Positions 26,465 through 35,504 of a stretch of DNA of 64,000 nucleotides are shown here, piece after piece. The first letter of the stretch is position 1. Every line of letters starts with the position of its first letter. The position numbers and the translations under genes were made by a program. The notes beneath the pieces are model-generated. The model had not been told where the DNA came from and did no database searches. It saw nothing but the letters and a program-made list of their open reading frames with translations. Source of the stretch: CAVSUB01 sp963730995 (lineage in GTDB: Bacteria > Acidobacteriota > Vicinamibacteria > Vicinamibacterales > 2-12-FULL-66-21); the NCBI GenBank assembly GCA_963730995.1, contig CAVSUB010000004.1, forward strand, positions 558,001 through 622,000, given 5' to 3'.

Positions 26465-28894
26465 GTGACCGAAGGCATTGACGATCGGCGTCCCCTCTCG
26501 AGCGATGAGCTGCAGAAGATCGATGCGTATTGGCGCGCAGCGAACTATCTCTCCGTCGGCCAGATCTACCTCTACGACAATCCCCTGCTGAGACAGCCGC
26601 TCACGCGCGAGCACATCAAGCCGCGACTATTGGGCCATTGGGGTACGACCCCCGGTCTCAATTTCATCTACGTCCACCTGAATCGGATCATCCGCAAGTT
26701 CAACCTTTCGATGATGTACATCGCCGGTCCAGGGCACGGCGGACCCGCACTCGTCGCCAACACGTATCTGGAAGGTACGTACAGTGAGGTCTATCCGTCC
26801 GTCTCGCAGGACGAAGCGGGCATGAAACGCCTCTTCACGCAGTTTTCGTTTCCGCTGGGGATTCCGAGTCACGTCGCGCCGGAAACGCCAGGATCGATCC
26901 ACGAAGGCGGCGAGCTGGGGTACTCGCTCTCTCATGCCTACGGCGCCGCCTTCGACAATCCGGACCTGCTCGTCGCATGCGTGATCGGCGATGGCGAGGC
27001 GGAGACGGGCCCGCTTGCGACCAGCTGGCACTCGAACAAGTTTCTCAACCCGGCGACCGACGGCGCCGTGCTGCCGATCCTCCACTTGAACGGGTACAAG
27101 ATCGCGAACCCGACGGTGCTCGCGCGAATCAGCCGCGACGAGCTCTTCGACCTGCTGTCTGGATACGGCTACACGCCGCACTTCGTCGAAGGCGATGAGC
27201 CAGCGGCGATGCACGAGCGCATGGCGGCGACGCTCGACAGAGTTGTCGAGACCATCCAGCGTGTGCAGACGCAGGCACGCGCCGGCATCGCCACCGAGCG
27301 GCCGCTCTGGCCCATGATCGTCCTCCGCTCGCCGAAAGGATGGACGGGTCCCAAGGAAGTCGACGGGAGGAAAACAGAAGGATCCTGGCGAAGCCATCAG
27401 GTGCCGATGGGGGAGATGCACGAGAACCCCGAGCACGTGAAGCTTCTCGAACGCTGGATGAAGAGCTATCGGCCCGAGGAGCTCTTCGACGCCGAAGGGC
27501 GGCTGCGTTCGGAGCTCGCGGAACTTGCGCCGAAGGGCACGTCCCGAATGAGCGCTACTCCGCACGCAAACGGTGGCCTCCTGCTGAAGGATCTGAAGCT
27601 GCCTGATTTTCGGGATTCCGCCGTCGCGGTTCCACGTCCAGGAGCCGTCGATGTCGAGGCCACCCGCGTGATGGGCGCGTTTCTTCGGGGCGTCATGAGC
27701 AGCAACCTCGAATCGCGCAATCTTCGCCTGTTCAGCCCGGACGAGTTCAATTCCAATCGCTGGCAGGACGTGCTTTCGGTGACAGACCGGGCGTGGGACG
27801 CGGCTCGCGTTGCAGACGATGAGCACCTGGCGCCGACGGGACGCGTAATGGAGATGCTGTCCGAGCACCAGTGCCAGGGCTGGCTCGAAGGCTATCTTCT
27901 GACCGGCAGGCACGGCTTCTTTTCATGTTACGAGGCCTTCATCCACATCGTGGACTCGATGGTCAATCAGCACGCGAAGTGGCTGAAGGTCTGCGCGGAC
28001 ATTCCCTGGCGCAAGCCGATCGCGTCGCTCAACTACCTGCTCTCGAGCCATGTCTGGCGTCAGGATCACAACGGCTTCAGCCACCAGGACCCCGGCTTCC
28101 TCGACCACATCGTGAACAAGAAGGCGTCGGTGGTGCGCGTGTACCTGCCGCCGGACGCGAATACGCTGCTGAGCGTGACCGACCATTGCCTTCGCAGCCG
28201 CAACTACATCAACGTCATCGTGGCGGGCAAGCAACCGGCGCCGCAGTGGCTCACCATGGACGAGGCCATCCAGCACTGCACCGCGGGGCTGGGCCGCTGG
28301 TCGTGGGCCAGCAACGACGAAGGCGGTGAGCCGGACGTGGTCATGGCCTGCTGCGGAGATGTCCCCACGCTCGAGACGCTCGCGGCGATCACGCTCCTGC
28401 GCGAGCACATTCCACACTTGAGGGTTCGGGCGATCAATGTTGTCGATCTGATGAAACTGCAACCTTCCGAAGAGCATCCCCACGGGTTGTCGGACGACGC
28501 ATTCGACGCCCTGTTCACACGCGACAGGCCGATCATCTTTGCGTTCCACGGCTATCCAACACTCATCCATCGGCTCACGTATCGGCGGACGAACCACTCC
28601 AAGCTGCACGTTCGTGGCTATAAGGAAGAGGGCACGACGACCACGCCCTTCGACATGGTCGTTCGGAATGACATGGACCGCTTCCATCTGGTGATGGACG
28701 TGATCCATCGCGTACCCGGCCTGGCCAGGAGCGCCGGGCACGTGAAGCAGCTCATGCTGGAGCGCCTCGAGGAGCACACCCACTACATCGGCAGGTACGG
28801 CCGGGACGTGCCCGACATCCAGAACTGGCGCTGGGGCGGGGCGGTCGACGCCGCGCAGCAGGGATCGCGATCGGAGACAGCGGCGGACTTCTAG
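26465..28894 (+). CDS. xfp: xylulose-5-phosphate/fructose-6-phosphate phosphoketolase
   Basis: The 809-residue cytoplasmic thiamine-diphosphate enzyme splits xylulose-5-P or fructose-6-P with phosphate to acetyl-phosphate plus a triose or tetrose phosphate. Clear family blocks: YLYDNPLLRQPLTREHIKPR, HWGTTPGLNFIYVHLNR, PGHGGPALVANTYLEG, GDGEAETGPLATSWHSNKFL, GRVMEMLSEHQCQGWLEGYL and DHNGFSHQDPGFLDH. Length matches the family. The start is a GTG at 26465. It heads a same-strand series with phosphoglucomutase and acetate kinase, which would turn acetyl-phosphate into ATP. Confidence 0.96.
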   Translation: MTEGIDDRRPLSSDELQKIDAYWRAANYLSVGQIYLYDNPLLRQPLTREHIKPRLLGHWGTTPGLNFIYVHLNRIIRKFNLSMMYIAGPGHGGPALVANTYLEGTYSEVYPSVSQDEAGMKRLFTQFSFPLGIPSHVAPETPGSIHEGGELGYSLSHAYGAAFDNPDLLVACVIGDGEAETGPLATSWHSNKFLNPATDGAVLPILHLNGYKIANPTVLARISRDELFDLLSGYGYTPHFVEGDEPAAMHERMAATLDRVVETIQRVQTQARAGIATERPLWPMIVLRSPKGWTGPKEVDGRKTEGSWRSHQVPMGEMHENPEHVKLLERWMKSYRPEELFDAEGRLRSELAELAPKGTSRMSATPHANGGLLLKDLKLPDFRDSAVAVPRPGAVDVEATRVMGAFLRGVMSSNLESRNLRLFSPDEFNSNRWQDVLSVTDRAWDAARVADDEHLAPTGRVMEMLSEHQCQGWLEGYLLTGRHGFFSCYEAFIHIVDSMVNQHAKWLKVCADIPWRKPIASLNYLLSSHVWRQDHNGFSHQDPGFLDHIVNKKASVVRVYLPPDANTLLSVTDHCLRSRNYINVIVAGKQPAPQWLTMDEAIQHCTAGLGRWSWASNDEGGEPDVVMACCGDVPTLETLAAITLLREHIPHLRVRAINVVDLMKLQPSEEHPHGLSDDAFDALFTRDRPIIFAFHGYPTLIHRLTYRRTNHSKLHVRGYKEEGTTTTPFDMVVRNDMDRFHLVMDVIHRVPGLARSAGHVKQLMLERLEEHTHYIGRYGRDVPDIQNWRWGGAVDAAQQGSRSETAADF

Positions 28895-28978
28895 TAGGAA
28901 ATAACGCCTGAATCAGTAGCAGCCGCTCCGTTGTCGCGACTGCGAAATCAGGGCCGAACCGCAGGACGGCACGCTACA

Positions 28979-29034
28979 AGCTGCCAGCTGAGAGCTGACG
29001 GCTGAAAGCTGAAGGCTGAGAGCTGAGAGCTAAC
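28979..29034 (+). repeat. 7-bp tandem array of RGCTGAR units
   Basis: Eight consecutive heptamers of the form AGCTGAG/AGCTGAC/GGCTGAA fill the gap between xfp and the next gene, ending about 15 nt before its ATG. Units vary at the first and last base. The same heptamer recurs after ackA. Confidence 0.75.
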
Positions 29035-29048
29035 TGAAGAGAGGATGA

Positions 29049-30686
29049 ATGCCGCACGCGCTCGCGGGCCAGGGGGCCCCCTCCGGAACGCTGATCGATG
29101 TCCGTGCGCTCGAGCGTGAATTCTTCGAGCGGGTGCCTGACCCGGGGGACATCCGTCAACGCGTCGCGTTCGGCACCAGCGGCCACAGGGGGACGCCGCT
29201 CGATGGGAGTTTCACCGCGGCGCACATCGCGGCGATCACCCAGGCCATCTGCGAGTATCGACGGCAGAACGGCATCGACGGTCCGCTCTACATCGGCAAG
29301 GACACGCACGCGCTGTCCACGCCAGCCCAGGAAACCGCTCTCGAAGTGCTCGCCGCGAATGGCGTGCAGACGATCGTCCAGCAGCACGACGGCTTCACGC
29401 CGACGCCGGTCGTCTCCCGGGCGATCCTCGCGTGGAATCAGCGGACGGGCGATCGGTCGGCGGATGGAATCGTCGTCACGCCGTCGCACAACCCGCCGGA
29501 GGATGGCGGATTCAAGTACAACCCTCCGCACGGCGGTCCTGCCGATACCGGCGTGACCCGCTGGATCCAGGACCGTGCGAACGAGCTGCTGCTGGCGAAG
29601 AATGCCGGAGTCAAGAGGGTCACAGGGGCCGTCACGAACGCGCCCGGTATCCATCCGGAAGATTTCGTCCAGCCGTACGTCGACGACCTCCAGAACGTCG
29701 TCGACCTCGAAGCGATCCGGGACTCAGGCGTGACGATTGGAGTCGATCCCCTGGGCGGGGCCTCACTCGCGTACTGGGAGGCGATTGCCGACCGCTACCG
29801 GCTGAACCTCACCATCGTGAACCGGAAGATCGACCCCACCTTCGGTTTCATGACGCTCGATCACGACGGACGAATCCGCATGGATTGCTCGAGCCCTTAC
29901 GCGATGGCCAGCCTGGTCGCGCTTCGCGAGCAGTATCAGGTGGCGCTCGGCAACGACCCGGATGCGGACAGACACGGCATCGTGACGCCGTCCGCGGGGC
30001 TCATGAACCCGAACCACTTTCTTGCCGTCGCGATCGAGTACCTGGTGGCGAATCGCCCCTTGTGGTCGCCGTCGGTCACTGTCGGCAAGACTGTGGTCAG
30101 CAGCACCATGATCGATCGCGTCGTCAACGGATCCGGACGGCGCCTTTCGGAAGTGCCCGTCGGATTCAAGTGGTTCGCGCCAGGCCTGTTCGACGGCAGC
30201 CTGTGCTTCGGCGGCGAAGAAAGCGCCGGGGCGAGCTTCCTGCGGAAGAACGGCGCTGTCTGGACGACGGACAAGGACGGCTTGATCATGGGACTGCTCG
30301 CGGCGGAGATCGTGGCGCGCACCGGCGAAGATCCCGGGATCCGCTACAGGAAAGTGGAGCAGCGCTTCGGCGCTTTTCACTACACGAGAATCGACGCTCC
30401 AGCGACACCCGAACAGAAAGCAAGGCTCCAGAAGCTGTCGCCGGAGGACGTGCGCGCGACCAGCCTTGCCGGCGAGTCGATCGAGGCGAGGCTGACGCGC
30501 GCGCCTTGGAACGATGAACCGATCGGCGGTCTCAAGGTCGTGGCGCGAAGCGGATGGTTCGCGGCAAGACCTTCGGGAACGGAGAACGTGTACAAGATTT
30601 ACGCGGAGAGCTTTCGCAGCGCGTCGCACCTGGCCGATATCGTGTCCGAGGCGCAGACCATCGTCTACGGCGCGCTTGCCGTCTGA
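29049..30686 (+). CDS. pgm: alpha-D-glucose phosphate-specific phosphoglucomutase
   Basis: The 545-residue protein is almost exactly the length of E. coli Pgm (546). It interconverts glucose-1-P and glucose-6-P. The phosphoserine loop TPSHNPPEDGGFKYNPPHGG, metal loop DPDADRHGI, sugar loop GGEESAGASF and C-terminal ARPSGTENVYKIY phosphate-binding loop are all present. The ATG at 29049 follows GAGAGGATGA. Standing between phosphoketolase and acetate kinase, it suggests feeding of glycogen-derived glucose-1-P into the phosphoketolase route. Confidence 0.95.
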   Translation: MPHALAGQGAPSGTLIDVRALEREFFERVPDPGDIRQRVAFGTSGHRGTPLDGSFTAAHIAAITQAICEYRRQNGIDGPLYIGKDTHALSTPAQETALEVLAANGVQTIVQQHDGFTPTPVVSRAILAWNQRTGDRSADGIVVTPSHNPPEDGGFKYNPPHGGPADTGVTRWIQDRANELLLAKNAGVKRVTGAVTNAPGIHPEDFVQPYVDDLQNVVDLEAIRDSGVTIGVDPLGGASLAYWEAIADRYRLNLTIVNRKIDPTFGFMTLDHDGRIRMDCSSPYAMASLVALREQYQVALGNDPDADRHGIVTPSAGLMNPNHFLAVAIEYLVANRPLWSPSVTVGKTVVSSTMIDRVVNGSGRRLSEVPVGFKWFAPGLFDGSLCFGGEESAGASFLRKNGAVWTTDKDGLIMGLLAAEIVARTGEDPGIRYRKVEQRFGAFHYTRIDAPATPEQKARLQKLSPEDVRATSLAGESIEARLTRAPWNDEPIGGLKVVARSGWFAARPSGTENVYKIYAESFRSASHLADIVSEAQTIVYGALAV

Positions 30687-30703
30687 CCATCGTCCAGGGT
30701 CCG

Positions 30704-31819
30704 ATGCGGTTGCTGATATTGAACGCGGGGTCGAGCAGCCTGAAGTACAGCGTCATCGACGCCGTCGATGAGCAGGTCTGGATGCAGGGCCAGAGCAGCG
30801 AGGGGCAGAGCGTCCGCGCGGTCGTCGATGAAGTGCGGTCGCGATGGTCCCTGCAGCCGATGGGTGGAATCGAAGGGGTCGTGCATCGGGTGGTGCACGG
30901 CGGCACGCGTTTCACCCAGGCCGTCCGGGTCACTCCCGAAGTCCGCAGCGGCCTGAACGAGCTGAACGAGCTCGCGCCTCTTCACAACCCGCCCAGTCTC
31001 GCGATCATCGACGCCGCAATGGCGCTGTTACCGGGTGTCCCACACGTAGCCGTGTTCGACACGGCCTTCCACGCGACGCTGCCTCCCGAGGCGTTCACCT
31101 ATGCGTTGCCGGGCGAGTGGACGGCGCGCTGGGGGCTTCGGCGGTTCGGCTTCCACGGCTTGAGTCACGCCTACGGAGCTGAGCGCGCCGTGCAGATGCT
31201 GAACCGTCCCGCGGATGGCGCGCGGGTGATCGTCGCGCATCTGGGCAGCGGCGCGTCCGTCACCGCAATCCGGGACGGCCGCTCCATCGACACGTCCATG
31301 GGCTTGACGCCGCTCGAAGGACTCATGATGGGCACCCGAAGCGGTTCCGTCGACCCTGGACTTCTCCTGCACCTTCAGCTCCGTTGCGGAGTTTCTGCAG
31401 GAGCGCTGGAACACGCACTGAATCACTCGTCCGGGCTGCTCGGCGTGTCGGGCGTGTCGGCGGACATGCGAGAAGTCGCGGAGGCTTCACACGGAGGAGA
31501 CTCGAGGGCGTCGCTGGCGATGGCCATCTTTGCCCATCGCGCGCGTCAGGCGATCGGCGCGTCGGCCGCCACATTGGGAGGGGTCGACGCCCTCGTGTTC
31601 ACCGGCGGCATCGGCGAGCACAGCGGAGAGGTCCGCGCCGCTGTCTGCGACGGCCTGGCGTGCGTCGGACTCGACATCGACCTGGACGCGAACGCGAGCG
31701 CCCAGCCCGACGCTCTTATCTCGACTACCGCGTCGCGCGCCGCGATCCTCGTCATAACGGCACGCGAAGATCTGATGATGGCTCGTGCCGCGCGCGCCTC
31801 ACTTGCGTGTGGCACGTAG
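30704..31819 (+). CDS. ackA: acetate kinase
   Basis: The 371-residue enzyme transfers phosphate from acetyl-phosphate to ADP. Motifs: LILNAGSSSLKYSVID at the N-terminus, VVHGGTRFT, FDTAFHATLP, RRFGFHGLSHAYG, VIVAHLGSGASVTAI, GLMMGTRSGSVDPG, and FTGGIGEHS. It is shorter than the roughly 400 residues usual for AckA. The ATG at 30704 begins 18 nt after pgm ends. The stop TAG is supplied by the CACGTAG of a hairpin repeat that begins inside the last codons. Butyrate or propionate kinase activity is possible, but phosphoketolase linkage favours acetate. Confidence 0.93.
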   Translation: MRLLILNAGSSSLKYSVIDAVDEQVWMQGQSSEGQSVRAVVDEVRSRWSLQPMGGIEGVVHRVVHGGTRFTQAVRVTPEVRSGLNELNELAPLHNPPSLAIIDAAMALLPGVPHVAVFDTAFHATLPPEAFTYALPGEWTARWGLRRFGFHGLSHAYGAERAVQMLNRPADGARVIVAHLGSGASVTAIRDGRSIDTSMGLTPLEGLMMGTRSGSVDPGLLLHLQLRCGVSAGALEHALNHSSGLLGVSGVSADMREVAEASHGGDSRASLAMAIFAHRARQAIGASAATLGGVDALVFTGGIGEHSGEVRAAVCDGLACVGLDIDLDANASAQPDALISTTASRAAILVITAREDLMMARAARASLACGT

Positions 31820-31847
31820 GGCCGGGCCGTCAGGCCCGGCCACGCGG
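31813..31847. repeat. CACGTAGGGCC hairpin repeat, copy 2, overlapping the ackA stop
   Basis: GCCGGGCC-GTCA-GGCCCGGC (31821-31840) is an 8-bp perfect stem inside the unit CACGTAGGGCC...CCACGCGG. It matches copy 1 at 23116-23149 in 29 or more positions. Its position at a gene end fits a terminator or a REP-like mobile repeat that inserted at the stop codon. Confidence 0.65.
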
Positions 31848-31867
31848 GATTAGACTGGCGTCAATGG

Positions 31868-31979
31868 AAGCTCTCAGCTCTCAGCTCTCAGCTCTCAGCT
31901 TTCAGCTTTCAGCTTTCAGCTGTGCGCTCAGTCGTAACCACCGATCGGCTGAGAGCTGATAGCTGATAGCTGACAGCTA
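31868..31979. repeat. paired 7-bp arrays in inverted orientation
   Basis: TCAGCTC repeats three times, TCAGCTT three times, then TCAGCTG (31868-31922). After about 25 unrelated bases the complementary units GGCTGAG, AGCTGAT, AGCTGAT, AGCTGAC follow (31947-31979). The two arms can pair into a long imperfect hairpin between ackA and the next gene. Unit sequence matches the array at 28979. Confidence 0.75.
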
Positions 31980-32019
31980 CACCACCACACATCTGCTAGT
32001 CTTAGCGCCGGAGACGCTC

Positions 32020-34860
32020 ATGAATCTTCGCGCGGGCCTCGCCATCGTCGCCCTCATCCTCACCACTGCCGCCCAAGACCTTTCGAGCCAATCAGCCCCA
32101 GCGACGGTACCAGGTGAGCGGAACTACACCCTCGAGGCGACCATGCTCGGCTTTCGAGGCGTCGGCGGAGCGATCGACGGCATCCGCAATCCAACGCTCA
32201 CAGCGCTGACGGGCGAGACCGTTCGCATCACCATCGTGAACGGCGAGCTCATGGTGCACGACATCGCGGTCGAGAAACTGAACGTCAAGAGCGCGCAGAT
32301 TCTCGACAAGGGCGTCAGCACCAGCATCACGTTCGTGGCGAAGGCGAACGACACATACTTCTGCACGGTGCCGGGTCATCGCGCGGCGGGCATGGAAGGG
32401 CGCATCGATGTGTCTGACGCCCCGCGCGTCCCACCTGAAGGTGAGTTGCCGGTCGCGAACGGGAAACCGCTCGATCTGGGCTTCGAGTCAGGCACGCTCG
32501 AGAACTGGACGGTCGAAGGCGACGCCTTTGCTGTCGTGAGCGGCCAGGCCGCTTCAGGAACCGGAGCATCGGTCAGCGGGCGGGCCGGGTCGTATTCGGT
32601 CAGCAGCATGGCGGGCGGGAACTCGCGTCGGGGCACGCTGTCGTCCACGCCGTTCCGCGTCAGCGCGCCCTACGCGAGCTTCCTGATCGCGGGCGGTGCC
32701 TTCGCAAGCACCCGGGTGGAGCTGGTCACCGCCGGCGACAACAAAGTGTTCTACACGATCTCCGGCGCCAACCACGACATGCTCCGGCCGGCGGTTGTCG
32801 ATCTGTCCGGCTACGTCGGACGCGACATCTTCGTGCGCGTGGTGGACGACGAGACGGGGGCGCCGACCGCCGTGTATCTCAAGGAGAGCCCGTGGGCCCA
32901 CATCAACTTCGACAACTTCAGGTTCCACGCGTCGAAGCCGTACTTTCCGAACGAGATCACCCCGACCGAGACGGCGATCCTGCCGCCGATGGATCCGGTG
33001 CCGCACGCGGGCCTCTCACCAAAAGAGGCCGCAGCCGCCATGACCGTGCCGAAGGGTTTCACCGTCAAGCTCGCGGCGGCCGAGCCGGACGTCGTGCGGC
33101 CGATTGCCTTCACACTCGACGACCGCGGCAGGCTGTGGGTTGTCGAAGGACACACCTATCCGCTGCGCGCGCCGGAAGGCCAGGGTCAGGATCGGATTCT
33201 GATCCTGGAGGACACCAACGGCGACGGACGCCTCGACAGCCGGAAGGTGTTCATCGAGAACCTGAACCTAGTGAGCGGCATCGAGATCGGGTTCGGCGGC
33301 GTGTGGGTAGGCGCCTCACCGTATCTTCTGTTCATTCCTATCAAGGATGGCACGGACGTTCCGGCCGGACCTGCGCAGGTGATGCTCGACGGCTTCGGCT
33401 ACGAAGACACGCACGAGACGCTCAATACGTTCACCTGGGGACCGGATGGATGGCTCTACGGAACCCACGGCGTCTTCACCCATTCGAACGTCGGCAAGCC
33501 CGGGACACCTGAATCGGAGCGCACGAAGCTCGACGCGGGCGTGTGGCGGTTCCACCCGACGAAGCACACGTTCGAGGTGTTCGCCGAGGGCACCAGCAAC
33601 CCGTGGGGCCTGGCATTCAACGACTACGGCCACGCCTTCGTGACGGCCTGCGTGATCGAGCATCTCTACCACATGATCCAGGGCGCGAGGTTCAAGCGGC
33701 AGGCGGGCGACCACGTTCAGCCGTACACGTACGACGACATCAAGACCATCGCGGATCACGTGCACTGGGTGGGACGTCAGGGGCCGCACGCAGGAAACAG
33801 CCGCTCGGCAGCCGCGGGGGGTGGTCACGCGCACGCCGGGGCGATGATCTATCTCGGCGGCGACGGCTGGCCGAAGGAGTACCGCGACACGATCCTGATG
33901 AACAACATCCACGGGTTCCGCACCAACGCCGATCGGCTCACCAGACAGGGTTCCGGCTATGCCGCAGCGCACGGCCCCGACTTCCTGCTGGCGAACGACT
34001 CGTGGAGCCAGATGATCAACTTCCGATACGGACCCGACGGATCCGTTCACGTCATCGACTGGTACGACAAGAACCAGTGCCACAGCACCAATCCCGATAT
34101 TCATCAGAAGACGCTCGGGCGCATCTTCAAGATCAGCTATCAGACGGACAAATGGGTGAAGGTCGACCTGACCAGGCTCTCGTCGGAGCGCCTGGTGGAG
34201 CTGCAGCTCAATCGGAACGACTGGTACGTTCAGCACGCGCGCCGCATCCTCCAGGAGCGCGGGCCGGATCCAACCGTGCACGCGCGCCTGAAGCAGATCC
34301 TGAGCGAGAACCCCGACGTCACCCGCAAGCTCCGCGCGCTCTGGGCCCTCCATGCCACCAACGGCCTCACCGAGCAGGATCTGCTGCAGCTGATGGGTCA
34401 CGAGAGCGAATACATCAGGAGCTGGGCAATCCAGCTGTCGCTCGAGGGACGACAAGCATCGGACGCGATGCTCGCGCAGTTCGCGAAAATGGCCAGGGAG
34501 GATCAGTCCCCGCTCGTGCGGCTCTATCTGGCCAGCGGACTCCAGCGCGTCCCGCTCGCGAAGCGCTGGAGCGTGCTCGAAGGACTCTTCGCGCACGCCG
34601 AGGACGCCAGCGATCCCAACCTGCCGTTGATGGTGTGGTACGCCGCTGAACCGGTCGTCGAGCTCGATATGCCGCGCGCGATGGGTCTCGCCGGTGACTC
34701 GAAGTTGCCGCGGCTCTTCTCGTTTGCCGTGCAGCGGGTCGGAGCACTCGGCTCGCAGGACGCCCTCCGCGCTCTCGCCGAGCGCCTCGGAAGCACGACG
34801 GATCCCGCCCGGCAGAAGGATCTCGCCGGCGCGATCGTCCAGATCGTCGGACGTCAGTGA
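32020..34860 (+). CDS. cupredoxin-PVC-type dehydrogenase-HEAT fusion, secreted
   Basis: This 946-residue protein has a signal peptide and an N-terminal blue-copper domain with ligands H80 (MVHDIAVE), C115, H120 and M125 (YFCTVPGHRAAGM). A jelly-roll-like segment follows (about 145-300), then a propeller of the PVC-type membrane-bound dehydrogenase family from about 340 (PKGFTVKLAAAEPDVVRPIA, DRGRLWVVEGHTYPLRAP, LILEDTNGDGRLDS, NTFTWGPDGWLYGTHG) and C-terminal HEAT-like helices (about 730-940). No heme motif is seen; the copper domain may take the electron-accepting role usually played by a C-terminal cytochrome c. ATG 32020 has GGAGA upstream. Confidence 0.85.
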   Translation: MNLRAGLAIVALILTTAAQDLSSQSAPATVPGERNYTLEATMLGFRGVGGAIDGIRNPTLTALTGETVRITIVNGELMVHDIAVEKLNVKSAQILDKGVSTSITFVAKANDTYFCTVPGHRAAGMEGRIDVSDAPRVPPEGELPVANGKPLDLGFESGTLENWTVEGDAFAVVSGQAASGTGASVSGRAGSYSVSSMAGGNSRRGTLSSTPFRVSAPYASFLIAGGAFASTRVELVTAGDNKVFYTISGANHDMLRPAVVDLSGYVGRDIFVRVVDDETGAPTAVYLKESPWAHINFDNFRFHASKPYFPNEITPTETAILPPMDPVPHAGLSPKEAAAAMTVPKGFTVKLAAAEPDVVRPIAFTLDDRGRLWVVEGHTYPLRAPEGQGQDRILILEDTNGDGRLDSRKVFIENLNLVSGIEIGFGGVWVGASPYLLFIPIKDGTDVPAGPAQVMLDGFGYEDTHETLNTFTWGPDGWLYGTHGVFTHSNVGKPGTPESERTKLDAGVWRFHPTKHTFEVFAEGTSNPWGLAFNDYGHAFVTACVIEHLYHMIQGARFKRQAGDHVQPYTYDDIKTIADHVHWVGRQGPHAGNSRSAAAGGGHAHAGAMIYLGGDGWPKEYRDTILMNNIHGFRTNADRLTRQGSGYAAAHGPDFLLANDSWSQMINFRYGPDGSVHVIDWYDKNQCHSTNPDIHQKTLGRIFKISYQTDKWVKVDLTRLSSERLVELQLNRNDWYVQHARRILQERGPDPTVHARLKQILSENPDVTRKLRALWALHATNGLTEQDLLQLMGHESEYIRSWAIQLSLEGRQASDAMLAQFAKMAREDQSPLVRLYLASGLQRVPLAKRWSVLEGLFAHAEDASDPNLPLMVWYAAEPVVELDMPRAMGLAGDSKLPRLFSFAVQRVGALGSQDALRALAERLGSTTDPARQKDLAGAIVQIVGRQ

Positions 34861-34914
34861 TGGCGGATGCCGCCGAGGACAAAGTGCTGGTACCGGGCCA
34901 GTTTGGCTGCGCGC

Positions 34915-35210
34915 CCGGCACGGAGGGGACGGAGAGAGCGGAGTTCACAACGGAGAAACGAAGAGAACGGGGGACGAACGGAGAAGAGGATGTGGTTCGA
35001 CTCGGCGGGTGGGCGTGACGCCGGCCGCGGCCGGCGTCCGAGTGGCGAGGGGTCGCGACGGACGCAAGTGGCCCTCGGCACCCACCCACTTGCGCCCGTC
35101 GCGCCCCTCGTCACTCGACCGCGCTCCGCGCGGTCACGCCCGCGGGGGCTGGGTCTTCTCCGTTTCGTCTTCGTTCGCTCCGTTGCTCCGTTGTGAACTC
35201 CGTTGCCTTC
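34915..35210. repeat. nested long inverted repeat, about 290 bp
   Basis: Outer arms: GGAGTTCACAACGGAG (34940-34955) is perfectly complementary to 35186-35201. Middle arms: CGGAGAAGA (34979-34987) with 35154-35162. Inner arms: 35040-35071 pair with 35086-35116 over about 30 bp with few mismatches. A perfect 22-bp palindrome lies at 35017-35038 and an 8-bp hairpin at 35117-35135. No protein gene is supported in 34861-35334. Confidence 0.8.
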
Positions 35211-35334
35211 GCAACCTCCTGCTCGCGTCCGCCCCAGCTTCTCGGCAGTCGATCTGACCACTACCCAGGTGCTCCAATGCTTGCCCGCTCTGCCACCCCG
35301 GAGTACACTCGTACGGTTCGAGGCTGGCGCGTCG

Positions 35335-35445
35335 CACCGCGGCCCGGAACCTGTGCAATTTCAGCCTGCGAACCGCGTCAGGGCCGGAAGGCAGCAGCGC
35401 TAAGCAGACACTGACATGTGCCGCAGGCCCTTCCGGGTCGCGGTG
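35335..35445 (+). ncRNA. ffs: signal recognition particle RNA (small bacterial 4.5S type)
   Basis: The conserved domain IV sequence is present: GTCAGGGCCGGAAGGCAGCAG at about 35378-35397, with the GGAA tetraloop and the Ffh-binding symmetric loop. The ends form a 15-bp terminal stem: CACCGCGGCCCGGAA (35335-35349) with TTCCGGGTCGCGGTG (35431-35445). At about 111 nt it is the short bacterial form without an Alu domain. The order SRP RNA, dnaX, ebfC, recR is conserved in many bacteria and supports the call. Confidence 0.93.
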
Positions 35446-35504
35446 GGCCGCGCGAGCAGCGGGCCGGCCGATCCCGTCACAATCAGCGTTCAAGCCATCC
35501 AAAC

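Noticed and set aside
28979..31979. Heptamer arrays as a CRISPR
   Set aside because: Units are only 7 bp and contiguous; there are no unique spacers, no cas genes and no leader.
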